The translations under genes and the position numbers were made by a program. 64,000 nucleotides of DNA from an uncultured Pelagibacteraceae bacterium (GTDB lineage Bacteria > Pseudomonadota > Alphaproteobacteria > Pelagibacterales > Pelagibacteraceae), in NCBI GenBank assembly GCA_902590465.1, contig CACIWX010000003.1, positions 1-64,000 on the forward strand. The letters run 5' to 3'. The notes under the pieces were generated by a model. It ran no database searches, was not told the DNA's origin, and saw nothing but the letters and a program-made list of their open reading frames with translations. How positions within the stretch are numbered: the first letter of the stretch is position 1; each line of letters opens with the position of its first letter. Positions 39,315 through 51,369 of this stretch are shown piece by piece.

Positions 39315-40051
39315 TTATTTAAACATTTTTTATTTTTGTTAATTCTTATTTTGCGTAGCGACATAGATAAAGAATTGAAAACTAAAATATTATTATTCAG
39401 ATCATCTTTTAAATTTAAAACTGTCTTTAAAACTTCATTTGCTTGTAAAGTGCCAATTATACCTGCTACTGGAGAAAAAATTCCATCTGTCTCACAATTA
39501 TTTTCCTCAAGTGGTTGTTCAGGCATAAAACATCTTAAGCAAGGTCCCTTTTTCTTAAAATTATATTTAAATAAATGACCATCAAATTTACTAATAGCAG
39601 CAGATATAAGAATCTTTTTATTTTTTTTACAATAATCATTTATTAGGTACCTCGTATTAAAGTTATCGGTTCCATCACAAATAATATCAAAATTTTTAAT
39701 AATATTTTCAATATTTTTCTTTGAGATCTTTATTTTAAAAGTTTTAATTTTTATTTTTTTATAAATTTTACTAATTTTATATTTTGCTTGTACGACTTTA
39801 AATTTTCCAATATCAGACGAGTTAAATAAAATTTGCCTATTCAAGTTACTTAATTCAACCTTGTCATGGTCTACTATTCCTATATTGCATACACCTGATG
39901 AGGCAAGATAAGTAAGGAGGGGACAACCTAAACCTCCCATTCCAATAATTAAAACTTTTGCATTATTAATTTTTTTTTGACCAGAAAATCCAATTTTTTT
40001 TAAAATAATTTGTTTTTCAAATCTTTTATAGTCTTTTACATCAGGTTTCAT
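39305..40051 (-). CDS. ThiF/MoeB/HesA-family adenylyltransferase
   Basis: AKVLIIGMGGLGCPLLTYLASSGVCNIGIVDHDKVELSNLNRQILF, CDGTDNFNTRYLIND. Confidence 0.93.
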   Translation of the reverse strand: MKPDVKDYKRFEKQIILKKIGFSGQKKINNAKVLIIGMGGLGCPLLTYLASSGVCNIGIVDHDKVELSNLNRQILFNSSDIGKFKVVQAKYKISKIYKKIKIKTFKIKISKKNIENIIKNFDIICDGTDNFNTRYLINDYCKKNKKILISAAISKFDGHLFKYNFKKKGPCLRCFMPEQPLEENNCETDGIFSPVAGIIGTLQANEVLKTVLNLKDDLNNNILVFNSLSMSLRKIRINKNKKCLNKCA

Positions 40052-40054
40052 AAA

Positions 40055-40498
40055 CTACTTCACTCCAGTAGACCCAAATCCACCCGATCCTCTCTCGGTA
40101 TTTTCAAGAGACTCTACCTCTTTAAGCTTAGCTTTTACTACTGGACATAAAACCATTTGAGCTATTCGCAGACCTTTTTCCACCATAAAACTTTTATCAC
40201 TGAGATTAATTAAAATTACTTTAAGTTCCCCTCTATAATCTGCATCAATTGTTCCAGGAGTATTTAATACACTAATTTGATTTTTAGCAGCTAAACCAGA
40301 TCTCGGTCTTATTTGAATCTCAAAATTTTTTGGTATTGCAACAGCTAAACCAGTGGGGATTATTTTAGATTTACCTGGTTTTATCTCAATATTTTTATCT
40401 ATAAATGCTGCTAAATCTAATCCTGAAGATCCATCAGTTTCGTATTTAGGTAAAGTAACTTCTTTTGATAACCTTTTAATTAATATTTCTGTCATCAA
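40055..40498 (-). CDS. dut: dUTP diphosphatase
   Basis: IRPRSGLAAKNQISVLNTPGTIDADYRGELKVILINL, ERGSGGFGSTG. Confidence 0.97.
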   Translation of the reverse strand: MMTEILIKRLSKEVTLPKYETDGSSGLDLAAFIDKNIEIKPGKSKIIPTGLAVAIPKNFEIQIRPRSGLAAKNQISVLNTPGTIDADYRGELKVILINLSDKSFMVEKGLRIAQMVLCPVVKAKLKEVESLENTERGSGGFGSTGVK

Positions 40499-41702
40499 TT
40501 AATTTGTCCAATAAAATTTGAGCAATTTTATTAGCAATAAAACTTTTTTTATTTTTTGATATTATTTTTATATTTCCTTTTTGATCTATTACAGAAACTT
40601 TGTTGAAGTCGGAATTAAAACCAATATCTTTTTTAGAAACATCATTAGCAAATATTATATCGCAATTTTTATTTTTCATTTTTAATGTAGAATTTTTAAT
40701 AACATTTTTAGTTTCTGCAGAAAAACCAGCGACTATTTTAGGCCTATTTCTATTATTTTTTGATAAAAAATCTAGAATATCATTATTTTTGATGAAATTT
40801 ATTGTCTTGAAATTCAATTTGTCTTTTTTAATTTTATTTTTACTTTTTTCAGCAGGCTTAAAATCAGCTACTGCTGCTGTGCACACAGCTAAATCTACAG
40901 GCAAAGTTTTTTTAACTTCCCTTAACATTTCATCAGCTGATATTATTTTTTTTACCTTTACACTTTTTGGGAAAGATATCTTGGAGGGCCCAGTTATTAA
41001 TGTTGTTTTTATTCCTAATTTACTAAGTGCTAATGCAATTTCATAACCTTGTTTTCCACTTGACTCATTGGAAATATATCTGATTGGATCAATGTACTCC
41101 CGTGTAGGCCCTGCAGTCACTAAGGCTTTAAGGTTTTTCCCCTTAACAATATTTTTTTTGTCAAAGTAGTTTTTTAAATATGCAAAAATTTGTCTTGGAC
41201 TTGACATTTTACCTTCACCAAACTCTCCGCACGCCATTTCACCTTTTTCAGGTCCTATAAATAAATAACCAAAGTCCTGTAAAATTTTTAGATTTGATTG
41301 AGTAGCTTTGTGCAACCACATCCTTACATTCATAGCTGGAACCAAAAGAATATCTTTATCCGCAGCTAACAAAACAGTTGTAGCTAAGTCTTCAGCTTTT
41401 CCTATTGATAGTTTACTCATGAAGTTAGCGGTAGTAGGTATTACTAGAATTATATCAGCCCATCTAGAAAGTGATATATGATCTATTTCTGCTTCTGTCT
41501 CACTATCAAACATATTCTCATATGTTGTTGAATTAGTTAAAGTTGATAGGGACAATGGAGTAACAAATTCTCTTCCACTTTTCGTAAGAATAGTTTTTAT
41601 TTGTACATCATTTTTTCTAAGCAACCTAATTAGATCTAATGATTTATAGGCGGCTATACCACCTCCAATGATTATTAAAATTTTTTTATTTTTTAAAGTC
41701 AT
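40476..41702 (-). CDS. coaBC: Bifunctional phosphopantothenoylcysteine decarboxylase/synthetase
   Basis: IIGGGIAAYKSLDLIRLL, PAMNVRMW, ACGEFGEGKM, VTAGPTREYIDPIRYISNESSGKQG. Confidence 0.96.
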   Translation of the reverse strand: MTLKNKKILIIIGGGIAAYKSLDLIRLLRKNDVQIKTILTKSGREFVTPLSLSTLTNSTTYENMFDSETEAEIDHISLSRWADIILVIPTTANFMSKLSIGKAEDLATTVLLAADKDILLVPAMNVRMWLHKATQSNLKILQDFGYLFIGPEKGEMACGEFGEGKMSSPRQIFAYLKNYFDKKNIVKGKNLKALVTAGPTREYIDPIRYISNESSGKQGYEIALALSKLGIKTTLITGPSKISFPKSVKVKKIISADEMLREVKKTLPVDLAVCTAAVADFKPAEKSKNKIKKDKLNFKTINFIKNNDILDFLSKNNRNRPKIVAGFSAETKNVIKNSTLKMKNKNCDIIFANDVSKKDIGFNSDFNKVSVIDQKGNIKIISKNKKSFIANKIAQILLDKLIDDRNIN

Positions 41703-41711
41703 TACCTTAGA

Positions 41712-43271
41712 TTAAAATACTAACAGGAAGACAATTACAATACCAAAAAAACTTATTACGACATTATTCCTAAAATTTTTTAATTTCATCTGTTCTATTT
41801 CTAAGTTTTTGTTGTTTGTACCTAGATTTAATTTACCCTCAGCTACAAGTTTTAATGCATATTCCGCCTTATCCATCAAGCCAGGAAAATCAGGTATTCG
41901 TTTTATTATTTCAGCAGATGTATTTAAAGCTGTATCAATTGTTGATTTGGGACTTTTTAAGTTTTTAAGCCAATCTTCCAAAACAGGTTTAGATACTTCC
42001 CAAATATTTGTTTCCGGGTATAATTTTCTGGCAACTCCCTCCACTACCACCATTGTTTTTTGAAGTAATAGTAATGGAGGCTGTGTAGCCATATTGAATT
42101 TTTCTGTAATCTCAAACAATTGAGCAAGCAAATTTCCACCAGAAATATCCTTTATAGATTGACCAAAAATTGGCTCACCTACTGAACGTAATGCTTGAGC
42201 AAATTCATCTTTTGATGCATTTTGGGGAACCAGTCCAGCTTGAAAGTGAACTTCAGCAACTTTAACATAATCCCGTTGTATAAACCCATATAGAATTTCA
42301 GCTAAAAATTTTCTATTGTTTTTATCAAGTCTACCCATAATTCCAAAATCAACAGGAACAATATTACCTTTTGGATCTACAAAAAGATTACCTTGATGCA
42401 TGTCGCCATGAAAAAAACCATCCCTAACAGCCTGTTTTAAAAAATGTTGAATTAAATTTTCGGCTAAATATTTTAAATTTATACCTTGTTCTTCTAATTT
42501 TTCTTGTTCTCTAATTGAAACACCATTTACTTTGTCCAAAGTAAGTATTTTTTTTGTAGTATAATTCCAATAAATCTTAGGAACATTAAACCCTTTATCT
42601 AATTTAGTATTTTCATATAATTCGTTTGCAGCTGCAGCCTCAAATCTTAAATCCATTTCGATATTGGTAATTTCTCTTAAAAGATGAACAACTTCTACCA
42701 GCTTCAATCTCTTAGCTTTTGAAATTGTATTTTCAACGATATAAGCAAATAACATTAGAGCATCTAATTCCTCATTAAATAGCTGTTCTATATCTGGCCG
42801 TAAGATTTTTATTGCCACCTGTTTTTCTTGATTTTCATTTTTAATTTTCGCAAAATGAACTTGAGCAATTGATGCTGCAGCTATTGGCTCACCTATTTCA
42901 ATAATATTTTGATATTGTTTTTCACCAATTTCTTTTTTAATGACTTTTTTTGCTTCATAAAGTTCAAAGGCAGGAACTTTGTCTTGAAGCTTTTCTAAAT
43001 CTTTTGCCATCTCCTCACCGATTATATCTGGTCGAGTAGCTAAAAATTGTCCAAGTTTTATAAATGTAGTACCCATTCCTTGAAGCGCTTCACAGAGATT
43101 TTGACCTGGATTATTATTTTGCAAACGAGTATTTTTTGAACCAATAGAAATCAAACTAAAAAATAAATTTATTGATATTGGTATTTGATGAACTTGGTTT
43201 ATCGTATCAATCGCACCCGAGGTAGACAGTTTCCTAGCGATTTGAAATAACTTAAAAACTCTTTTCAACAT
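41712..43271 (-). CDS. ubiB: UbiB-family atypical kinase
   Basis: QGMGTTFIKLGQFLATRPDII, AAASIAQVHFA, GFFHGDMHQGNLFVDPKGNIVPVDFGIMGRL. Confidence 0.95.
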   Translation of the reverse strand: MLKRVFKLFQIARKLSTSGAIDTINQVHQIPISINLFFSLISIGSKNTRLQNNNPGQNLCEALQGMGTTFIKLGQFLATRPDIIGEEMAKDLEKLQDKVPAFELYEAKKVIKKEIGEKQYQNIIEIGEPIAAASIAQVHFAKIKNENQEKQVAIKILRPDIEQLFNEELDALMLFAYIVENTISKAKRLKLVEVVHLLREITNIEMDLRFEAAAANELYENTKLDKGFNVPKIYWNYTTKKILTLDKVNGVSIREQEKLEEQGINLKYLAENLIQHFLKQAVRDGFFHGDMHQGNLFVDPKGNIVPVDFGIMGRLDKNNRKFLAEILYGFIQRDYVKVAEVHFQAGLVPQNASKDEFAQALRSVGEPIFGQSIKDISGGNLLAQLFEITEKFNMATQPPLLLLQKTMVVVEGVARKLYPETNIWEVSKPVLEDWLKNLKSPKSTIDTALNTSAEIIKRIPDFPGLMDKAEYALKLVAEGKLNLGTNNKNLEIEQMKLKNFRNNVVISFFGIVIVFLLVF

Positions 43272-43976
43272 TTAAATTTTCCATCCAGAATGTATAGCCG
43301 AGATACCATTAGAAAGATTTCTATATTCCACATTGGTAAACCCATTTTTAGTTATGAGTTCTAAAAGTTGTTCTTGATTATAAAAAGAATCTATACTGCT
43401 AATTAAATACTCGTAAGGCTTTGATGATCCAACAATATATTTTCCTAAAGTAGGGATAGCTTTTGAGTAATTTTTATATAAAAAATTAAGTATTTCATTA
43501 TCTATTTTTGAAAACTCTAAACACATAAAGCGACCACCTGGTTTTAAAACTCTGTAAGCTTCCTTAAGAGTTTTGTTAATATCAGAAACATTCCTTATTC
43601 CATAGCTAATTGAATAAAAGTCGAACATATTATCTGCAACAGGTAAAATTTCAGCTTTAGATTTGATCCATTTAATATTCTTGAACTTTATTAAATTGCT
43701 TTTCCCTTTCTTAAGCATACCATCATTAGGCTCTACGCAAGTGACATTCGAAAAATTTTTATTTCTTAAAGAAAACAGTTTTGCTATATCCCCGGTACCT
43801 GATGCGACATCAATTAGTGACGAATAACGAGAAGGATTCATCCAGTCTATTAATTTATCTTTCCAAATACGATGTATTCCTAAGGACATAACATCATTCA
43901 TTAAGTCGTATTTATTGTAAACCTTCGAAAATACAGAATTGACTAATTTTGCTTTATCTTGAATAGTGTTTTTCAT
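43272..43976 (-). CDS. ubiE: Ubiquinone/menaquinone methyltransferase
   Basis: VFSKVYNKYDLMNDVMSLGIHRIWKD, DVASGTGDIA, SYGIRNVSDINKTLKEAYRVLKPGGRFMCLEFS. Confidence 0.96.
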   Translation of the reverse strand: MKNTIQDKAKLVNSVFSKVYNKYDLMNDVMSLGIHRIWKDKLIDWMNPSRYSSLIDVASGTGDIAKLFSLRNKNFSNVTCVEPNDGMLKKGKSNLIKFKNIKWIKSKAEILPVADNMFDFYSISYGIRNVSDINKTLKEAYRVLKPGGRFMCLEFSKIDNEILNFLYKNYSKAIPTLGKYIVGSSKPYEYLISSIDSFYNQEQLLELITKNGFTNVEYRNLSNGISAIHSGWKI

Positions 43977-43987
43977 ACGCTAATTAT

Positions 43988-44857
43988 ATGCCAGAATTAC
44001 CAGAAGTTGAAGTTGTTAAAAGGTCTTTAATTAATAAAACGCAAAATTTAATTGTAAAAGCAGTCAAAATAAATGATGGAAGATTAAGATACAAAATTAA
44101 TCGAAATAAAGTTAAAAAAATTATTGGGCTTAGGTTTAAAAAAATTTCTAGAAGATCCAAATATTTATTATTCTTTTTTAGTAGAAATATCGTAATGTTA
44201 GTTCATTTAGGCATGACTGGTAAATTTTTTTTTGTTAACCACAAAAGCAAAAAATATAAAACGAGTTTTTATTACGATATTAATGAGGAAAAAGACAAAA
44301 AACATGATCGTATAATCTTTGATTTATCAAATAATCAAAAATTAATTTATAATGATATAAGAAAATTTGGTTTTATAAAGTTTATAGAACAAGCCAATCT
44401 TAGTCAAAATGTCCATCTTAAACATTTAGGACCAGAACCATTAAGTGTTAAATTTAATATTAAATATTTTAAAAATTATATTTTTGGAAAAAAAAGGACT
44501 ATAAAAGACTTATTAATGGATCAAAAATTTGTATCTGGTCTTGGTAACATTTATGTTAACGAAATTCTTTTTTTTAGCGGGGTAAGACCTACAAAAAAAA
44601 TAAAAAAACTTGAAAATTTTGAGATTCACAAAATTATAAATTTTTCAAAAAAAATAATTTCTAAAGCAATTAAATTCGGAGGTTCATCTATAAAAGATTT
44701 TTCTAGTAGCAGTGGAAAAAAGGGTTCATTTCAGCAATATTTCAGTGTTTATGGAAAAAAAGGTGAAAATTGCTCTAAGGTCAAATGCATTGGCAAAATT
44801 CAAAAAATTATAATAGCTAACCGAGCATCATTTTTTTGTAGAAAATGCCAAAAATAA
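43988..44857 (+). CDS. mutM: Formamidopyrimidine-DNA glycosylase
   Basis: MPELPEVEVVKRSL N-terminus; LMDQKFVSGLGNIYVNEILF; C-terminal zinc finger. Confidence 0.97.
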   Translation: MPELPEVEVVKRSLINKTQNLIVKAVKINDGRLRYKINRNKVKKIIGLRFKKISRRSKYLLFFFSRNIVMLVHLGMTGKFFFVNHKSKKYKTSFYYDINEEKDKKHDRIIFDLSNNQKLIYNDIRKFGFIKFIEQANLSQNVHLKHLGPEPLSVKFNIKYFKNYIFGKKRTIKDLLMDQKFVSGLGNIYVNEILFFSGVRPTKKIKKLENFEIHKIINFSKKIISKAIKFGGSSIKDFSSSSGKKGSFQQYFSVYGKKGENCSKVKCIGKIQKIIIANRASFFCRKCQK

Positions 44858-44862
44858 TAAAG

Positions 44863-44893
44863 TTGACCGTATTTAAATGCACATATATATAAT
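44863..44893 (+). promoter_or_regulatory. Putative sigma70-type promoter of rpsT
   Basis: TTGACC then about 17-19 nt then TATATA/TATAAT; ATG at 44902 is 8 nt beyond the -10. Confidence 0.65.
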
Positions 44894-44901
44894 CCTAAAA
44901 A

Positions 44902-45162
44902 ATGCCAAATACTAAATCAGCAATTAGACGAGTAAGAAGGGTAAAAAAACAAACCCAGGTAAATAGAGTCAGAAAAAGCAAGTACAAGACTGCTGTAAAA
45001 CAGATGGAACTTCATTTAAAAGCAAAAGAAAAAGAGAAAGCAAAAAAATATTTTTCGAAGTTTCAATCAATTCTAATGCAGGTTGCCAAATCTGGCATCA
45101 TCAGCAAAAATACAGCAGCTAGAAAAATTTCTAGAATTTCAAAAAGAATTTCAGTCAAATAA
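44902..45162 (+). CDS. rpsT: 30S ribosomal protein S20
   Basis: MPNTKSAIRRVRRVKKQTQVNRVRKSKYKTAVKQ...SGIISKNTAARKISRISKRI. Confidence 0.97.
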   Translation: MPNTKSAIRRVRRVKKQTQVNRVRKSKYKTAVKQMELHLKAKEKEKAKKYFSKFQSILMQVAKSGIISKNTAARKISRISKRISVK

Positions 45163-45232
45163 TCAATTTCAAGTTGATCACTTAAAAAAAATTAAACTAT
45201 ATTTAGTGTCGTCTTACCAAATATAGAAACTT

Positions 45233-45260
45233 AATTCAGTGAGTTGAATTTTTTTTTTAT
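45233..45260 (+). terminator. Possible AT-rich terminator in the rpsT-dnaA gap
   Basis: taATTCAgtgagTTGAATtttttttttatt: short inverted repeat then a T-tract of about 10. Confidence 0.5.
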
Positions 45261-45375
45261 TCTATCTGAACGATAATTGCACAACCAATTTTTAATTTTA
45301 TTTTTGATTACAACCTCTACTTGGTTGCAAATAATTTGCAAAAGGCGTTTAAAGGGATCTCTTTAAGAAATCTAC

Positions 45376-46767
45376 ATGGAAAATAATATTACAAAAAAAC
45401 CTAACGCTTTTATTTCAGAAGAAGAAAAAATTTTAGATTGGGCAGAAATACAAGATGCGTTTAAAAAAACATTTGGAAGTGAAGTTTATAATAGCTGGTT
45501 ACAAAAAATCTCCTTAGAAAAAGAATATAATGATTACCTAATTCTAGGTGTGCCTACTAGATTTTTTAGAGATTGGATAGTTTCAAGGTATTTAGACAAA
45601 ATTCTTGAACAAGTAAAAAGTTTTAAACTTAGCTTAAACAGGATCGAGTTTAAAATTATTGAGGAAAATAGGCAAAACAAAGAATTTATAAAAATAAATG
45701 AACTTGAGAAAGTTACAGAAATTAAAGACTCAATTCTCAATTATAATAGATTAAATCATAATCTTAGTTTCAGCACCTTTATCAAGGGAAAAAGTAATGA
45801 TATTGCTTTGTCTTACTCAAAAAAAGTTTGCGAGCATATCTCTCGATACAATCCTTTGTATATCTGTGGGGGTGTAGGATTAGGAAAAACACATCTTTTA
45901 AACGCAATAGGCTTAGAACTTCAAAATAACAATAATGTTATGTTTATCTCCGCAGAGCGATTTATGTACCATTTTATAAAATCAATAAAAAAAAATGACA
46001 TGGTCAACTTTAAGGACTTTTTTAGAAAATCTTCTGTTTTTATAATTGATGATATTCAATTTATAAGTGGCAAAGAAAGCTTGCAGGAAGAGTTTTTTCA
46101 CACATTTAATAGTTTAATGGATAAAGGATCTCAAATAATAATTTCCTCAGATCGCGCACCTATGAAATTAGATAGAGTTCAAGATAGATTAAAATCACGT
46201 TTATCGGGCGGACTAGTAGTAGATATCGGCTCTCCGGATACAGAATTAAAAATAAAAATAATCAAAAAGAAAATAGAAGATATACAAAATCAATTCAAAG
46301 AAAATATTTGTTTAAGTGATGAAGTTATCAATTATATAGCAAATGAAAGTAAAACTAATATTAGAGAACTTATAGGAGTACTAAATAGAGTAATAGCATT
46401 TAGTAGGGTTCACAATAAAAATCTTACAATAAATGATTGTAAAAATATTTTAAAAGATATTTTTAATCAAATTCGTGTAATAACAGTTGACAAAATTCAA
46501 AATGTCGTTTCAACCTATTTTAATATCGCTTTAAGTGAAATGTTGTCACAAAGGAGATCACGCCCTCTAGCTAGACCTAGACAAATAGCTATGTATTTAG
46601 CAAAAAAAATGACAACAAGATCATTGCCAGAAATTGGTAGAAGGTTTGCAAATCGAGACCACACAACTGTAATTCATGCTGTTAAAACAATTACCAGGTT
46701 ATCGGAACAGGACGATGAGATGAAAAAAAATATTAGTCAGATCAAAATCTTATTACTTGAGCAGTAA
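45376..46767 (+). CDS. dnaA: Chromosomal replication initiator DnaA
   Basis: YICGGVGLGKTHLLNAIG, FIIDDIQFISGKES, RPLARPRQIAMYLAKKMTTRSLPEIGRRFANRDHTTVIHAVKTI. Confidence 0.98.
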   Translation: MENNITKKPNAFISEEEKILDWAEIQDAFKKTFGSEVYNSWLQKISLEKEYNDYLILGVPTRFFRDWIVSRYLDKILEQVKSFKLSLNRIEFKIIEENRQNKEFIKINELEKVTEIKDSILNYNRLNHNLSFSTFIKGKSNDIALSYSKKVCEHISRYNPLYICGGVGLGKTHLLNAIGLELQNNNNVMFISAERFMYHFIKSIKKNDMVNFKDFFRKSSVFIIDDIQFISGKESLQEEFFHTFNSLMDKGSQIIISSDRAPMKLDRVQDRLKSRLSGGLVVDIGSPDTELKIKIIKKKIEDIQNQFKENICLSDEVINYIANESKTNIRELIGVLNRVIAFSRVHNKNLTINDCKNILKDIFNQIRVITVDKIQNVVSTYFNIALSEMLSQRRSRPLARPRQIAMYLAKKMTTRSLPEIGRRFANRDHTTVIHAVKTITRLSEQDDEMKKNISQIKILLLEQ

Positions 46768-46771
46768 ATAA

Positions 46772-47887
46772 ATGCAGTTTGTTATAAAAAGAGATATTTT
46801 ACTTAAATCATTAAATTTTGTTCAGGGAGTAGTAGAAAAAAAAAATACCTTACCAATATTATCTAATGTTCTATTACAATTAAAAGACAAAAAATTATCT
46901 ATTATAGCAACAGACCTGGATATTATTTTTTATGATGAAGTAAGTGATGTAAAAATAATAAACGAAGGAAGCACAACTACATCAGCTGCTATATTATTTG
47001 ATATTTTAAGAAAAATTTCTTCTGACTCAGAATTAAATTTTGAATTAAAATCTGAGAATAAACTAAGTTTAAAAAGCAAAAATGCAGATTTCAACCTTCT
47101 TTGTCTCCCAACAGATAACTTCCCGACTTTTGCAGATGAGTTTGAAGGACAAGAAGTTAAGTTAAATAATAATAGGTTTTTAAAACTTTTGAATAAGGCA
47201 AAAATTTCCATATCAAACGACGACACAAGACACTATTTGAATGGTATTTTCTTACATCTCACAGAAGCTCATGGAAGGAACTTTCTTACTGGTGTGGCCA
47301 CAGACAGTCATAGATTGTCTTCAAGCAGCTTAGAAATTGATAATATTACTGACTTTAACTCCTTAATTTTGCCAAGAAAGACAGCCTTTCAACTATGTTC
47401 TTTGTTAGCCGAGTCAGCCAGTCAACTTACTATGCAAACTAGTGATAATAAAATCAAATTTACTCTTGGAAGTATAAAATTGATATCAAAAGTAATTGAT
47501 GGAAAATTCCCAGATTATAAAAAAGTTGTTCCCACTGCTAATGATAAAATTTTAACTGTAGCATCAAAAGATTTCATAGACTCAATTGAAAGAGTCACTA
47601 GTGTTTCCCTTGATAGAAAAGAAGGTGTTAAACTTGCCATAAGTAAAGACAATGTTCAACTTTCCGTAAATAGTGCAAATTCTGGTGAAGGAAATGAAAA
47701 AATTAATGCTGAATTTAATTCCGAAAACATAAACATAAGTTTTAATTCAAAATATTTAATTGATATAGCCTCAGAAGTAGAAAATAAAAATCTGAAAATG
47801 AATTTAAAAGACTCTGTTTCGCCAGTTTTAATAGAAGATCTGTCTGATAAAAATAGTTATTTTGTAATAATGCCTATGAAAATCTAA
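46772..47887 (+). CDS. dnaN: DNA polymerase III beta sliding clamp
   Basis: Follows dnaA; three-fold clamp repeats; C-terminal SYFVIMPMKI. Confidence 0.96.
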   Translation: MQFVIKRDILLKSLNFVQGVVEKKNTLPILSNVLLQLKDKKLSIIATDLDIIFYDEVSDVKIINEGSTTTSAAILFDILRKISSDSELNFELKSENKLSLKSKNADFNLLCLPTDNFPTFADEFEGQEVKLNNNRFLKLLNKAKISISNDDTRHYLNGIFLHLTEAHGRNFLTGVATDSHRLSSSSLEIDNITDFNSLILPRKTAFQLCSLLAESASQLTMQTSDNKIKFTLGSIKLISKVIDGKFPDYKKVVPTANDKILTVASKDFIDSIERVTSVSLDRKEGVKLAISKDNVQLSVNSANSGEGNEKINAEFNSENINISFNSKYLIDIASEVENKNLKMNLKDSVSPVLIEDLSDKNSYFVIMPMKI

Positions 47888-47988
47888 ATTTAGTAGTTTT
47901 TAATTTTTTTTTTATTTTTAGCTCTATAATTGTTGATACTAAATAGTTTTAGGTCATTTTGGTCATGGCCGATTTTATATTCGTATGA

Positions 47989-50079
<2,091 letters not shown>

Positions 50080-50082
50080 TTT

Positions 50083-51369
50083 ATGAATTTCTCTACTCTC
50101 TTTCGAATAAAAGAGAACCTAAATTTAGACAAAAATACTCTTACAATTTTGAGGTATATAGCCATATTTGGCCAATTTTTAGCAATAAATATTGTTTATT
50201 TCTATTTAGAATTACCTTTTCCACTCGAGCTGAGTTATGCAGTTGTGTTCGTTGGATTGTTAACAAATTTTTATCTTCAATTTGGAATTAAAATTAATCA
50301 ACTAAGAGATTTCTATGCTCTAGTATTTTTAATATATGATCTAATTCAATTAAGTATTTTACTTTATTTAACAGGAGGAATTTTTAATCCGTTCTGTTTT
50401 CTGCTAATTATACCAGCAATTGTATCCTCTACGTTCTTAAGCATGGGTTCGACTATAATTTTAGGAATTATTACATCACTGCTTTTATTGATTATTTCAT
50501 TTTATCATCTTCCACTGCCAGGTGAGAATATGGCATTATTACATTTTCCAGATTTCTATAAAATAGGAATTATAATTTCTATCTTAATCGGCTTAATTTT
50601 TTTGAGCTACTTTGGTATAAGATTTGCGGGCGAAACAAAAAAAAGATCTGAAGCTCTAAATAAATTACAAGAAGTAATCTCAAAAGAATATGAATTGGAA
50701 TCTCTTGGAGGTCAAGCAGCTGCAGCAGCGCACTCCTTGGGAACACCTTTAGCAACTATTAGTGTAGTTGCAAAAGAATTAAAAAAAGAAATTGGAAATG
50801 ACAAAGAATTTTCTAAAGATATAGATCTTTTGATAAGTCAATCTAAAAGGTGTAGTGAGATATTAAAACAGATATCAAAAAAACAAATTGAAGAAGATAT
50901 TTTTTTAAGTTTTATTAAATTTGAAGATCTTTTAGAAGAAATTATTAATTCGTTTAAAGAAACATCTTCGAAAAAGATTGAACTGATAGCTGATAATGAT
51001 CAAAATAAAATTGCAATACAACGAACACCAGAAATAATTTATGGTTTAAGAAATTTTATAGGTAACGCTGTTAAATTTTCAAAAAGTAAAGTTGAAATTA
51101 ATCTCAAAAGTGACCAAAAAGATATTGAAATAAGAATCAGTGATGATGGGCCGGGGATACCTGAAGATATTATTAATAAAATTGGTGAGCCTTATATTAA
51201 ATCAAAATCTAGGGAGATAAGTTCTAATTCAGGTCTGGGTTTAGGAACTTTTTTAGGAAAAACTTTACTAGAGAGACAAAATGCAAAATTATTATTTAGA
51301 AGAAATAGTAATCTGGGAGGGGCATTGGTAATTATTTCATGGAGTTCAAAAAATTTTGTTAATTCTTAA
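50083..51369 (+). CDS. regB: RegB/PrrB/ActS-family redox-sensing histidine kinase
   Basis: Six TM-like segments, quinone-site-like GGIFNPF, H-box AAAAHSLGTPLATISVVAKEL, RCSEIL cysteine, C-terminal HATPase. Confidence 0.92.
   Translation: MNFSTLFRIKENLNLDKNTLTILRYIAIFGQFLAINIVYFYLELPFPLELSYAVVFVGLLTNFYLQFGIKINQLRDFYALVFLIYDLIQLSILLYLTGGIFNPFCFLLIIPAIVSSTFLSMGSTIILGIITSLLLLIISFYHLPLPGENMALLHFPDFYKIGIIISILIGLIFLSYFGIRFAGETKKRSEALNKLQEVISKEYELESLGGQAAAAAHSLGTPLATISVVAKELKKEIGNDKEFSKDIDLLISQSKRCSEILKQISKKQIEEDIFLSFIKFEDLLEEIINSFKETSSKKIELIADNDQNKIAIQRTPEIIYGLRNFIGNAVKFSKSKVEINLKSDQKDIEIRISDDGPGIPEDIINKIGEPYIKSKSREISSNSGLGLGTFLGKTLLERQNAKLLFRRNSNLGGALVIISWSSKNFVNS

Noticed and set aside
45163-45375. 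Canonical oriC with DnaA boxes upstream of dnaA
   Set aside because: I found no exact TTATNCACA box by eye; only the inverted repeats are reported. A matrix scan and GC skew would be decisive.
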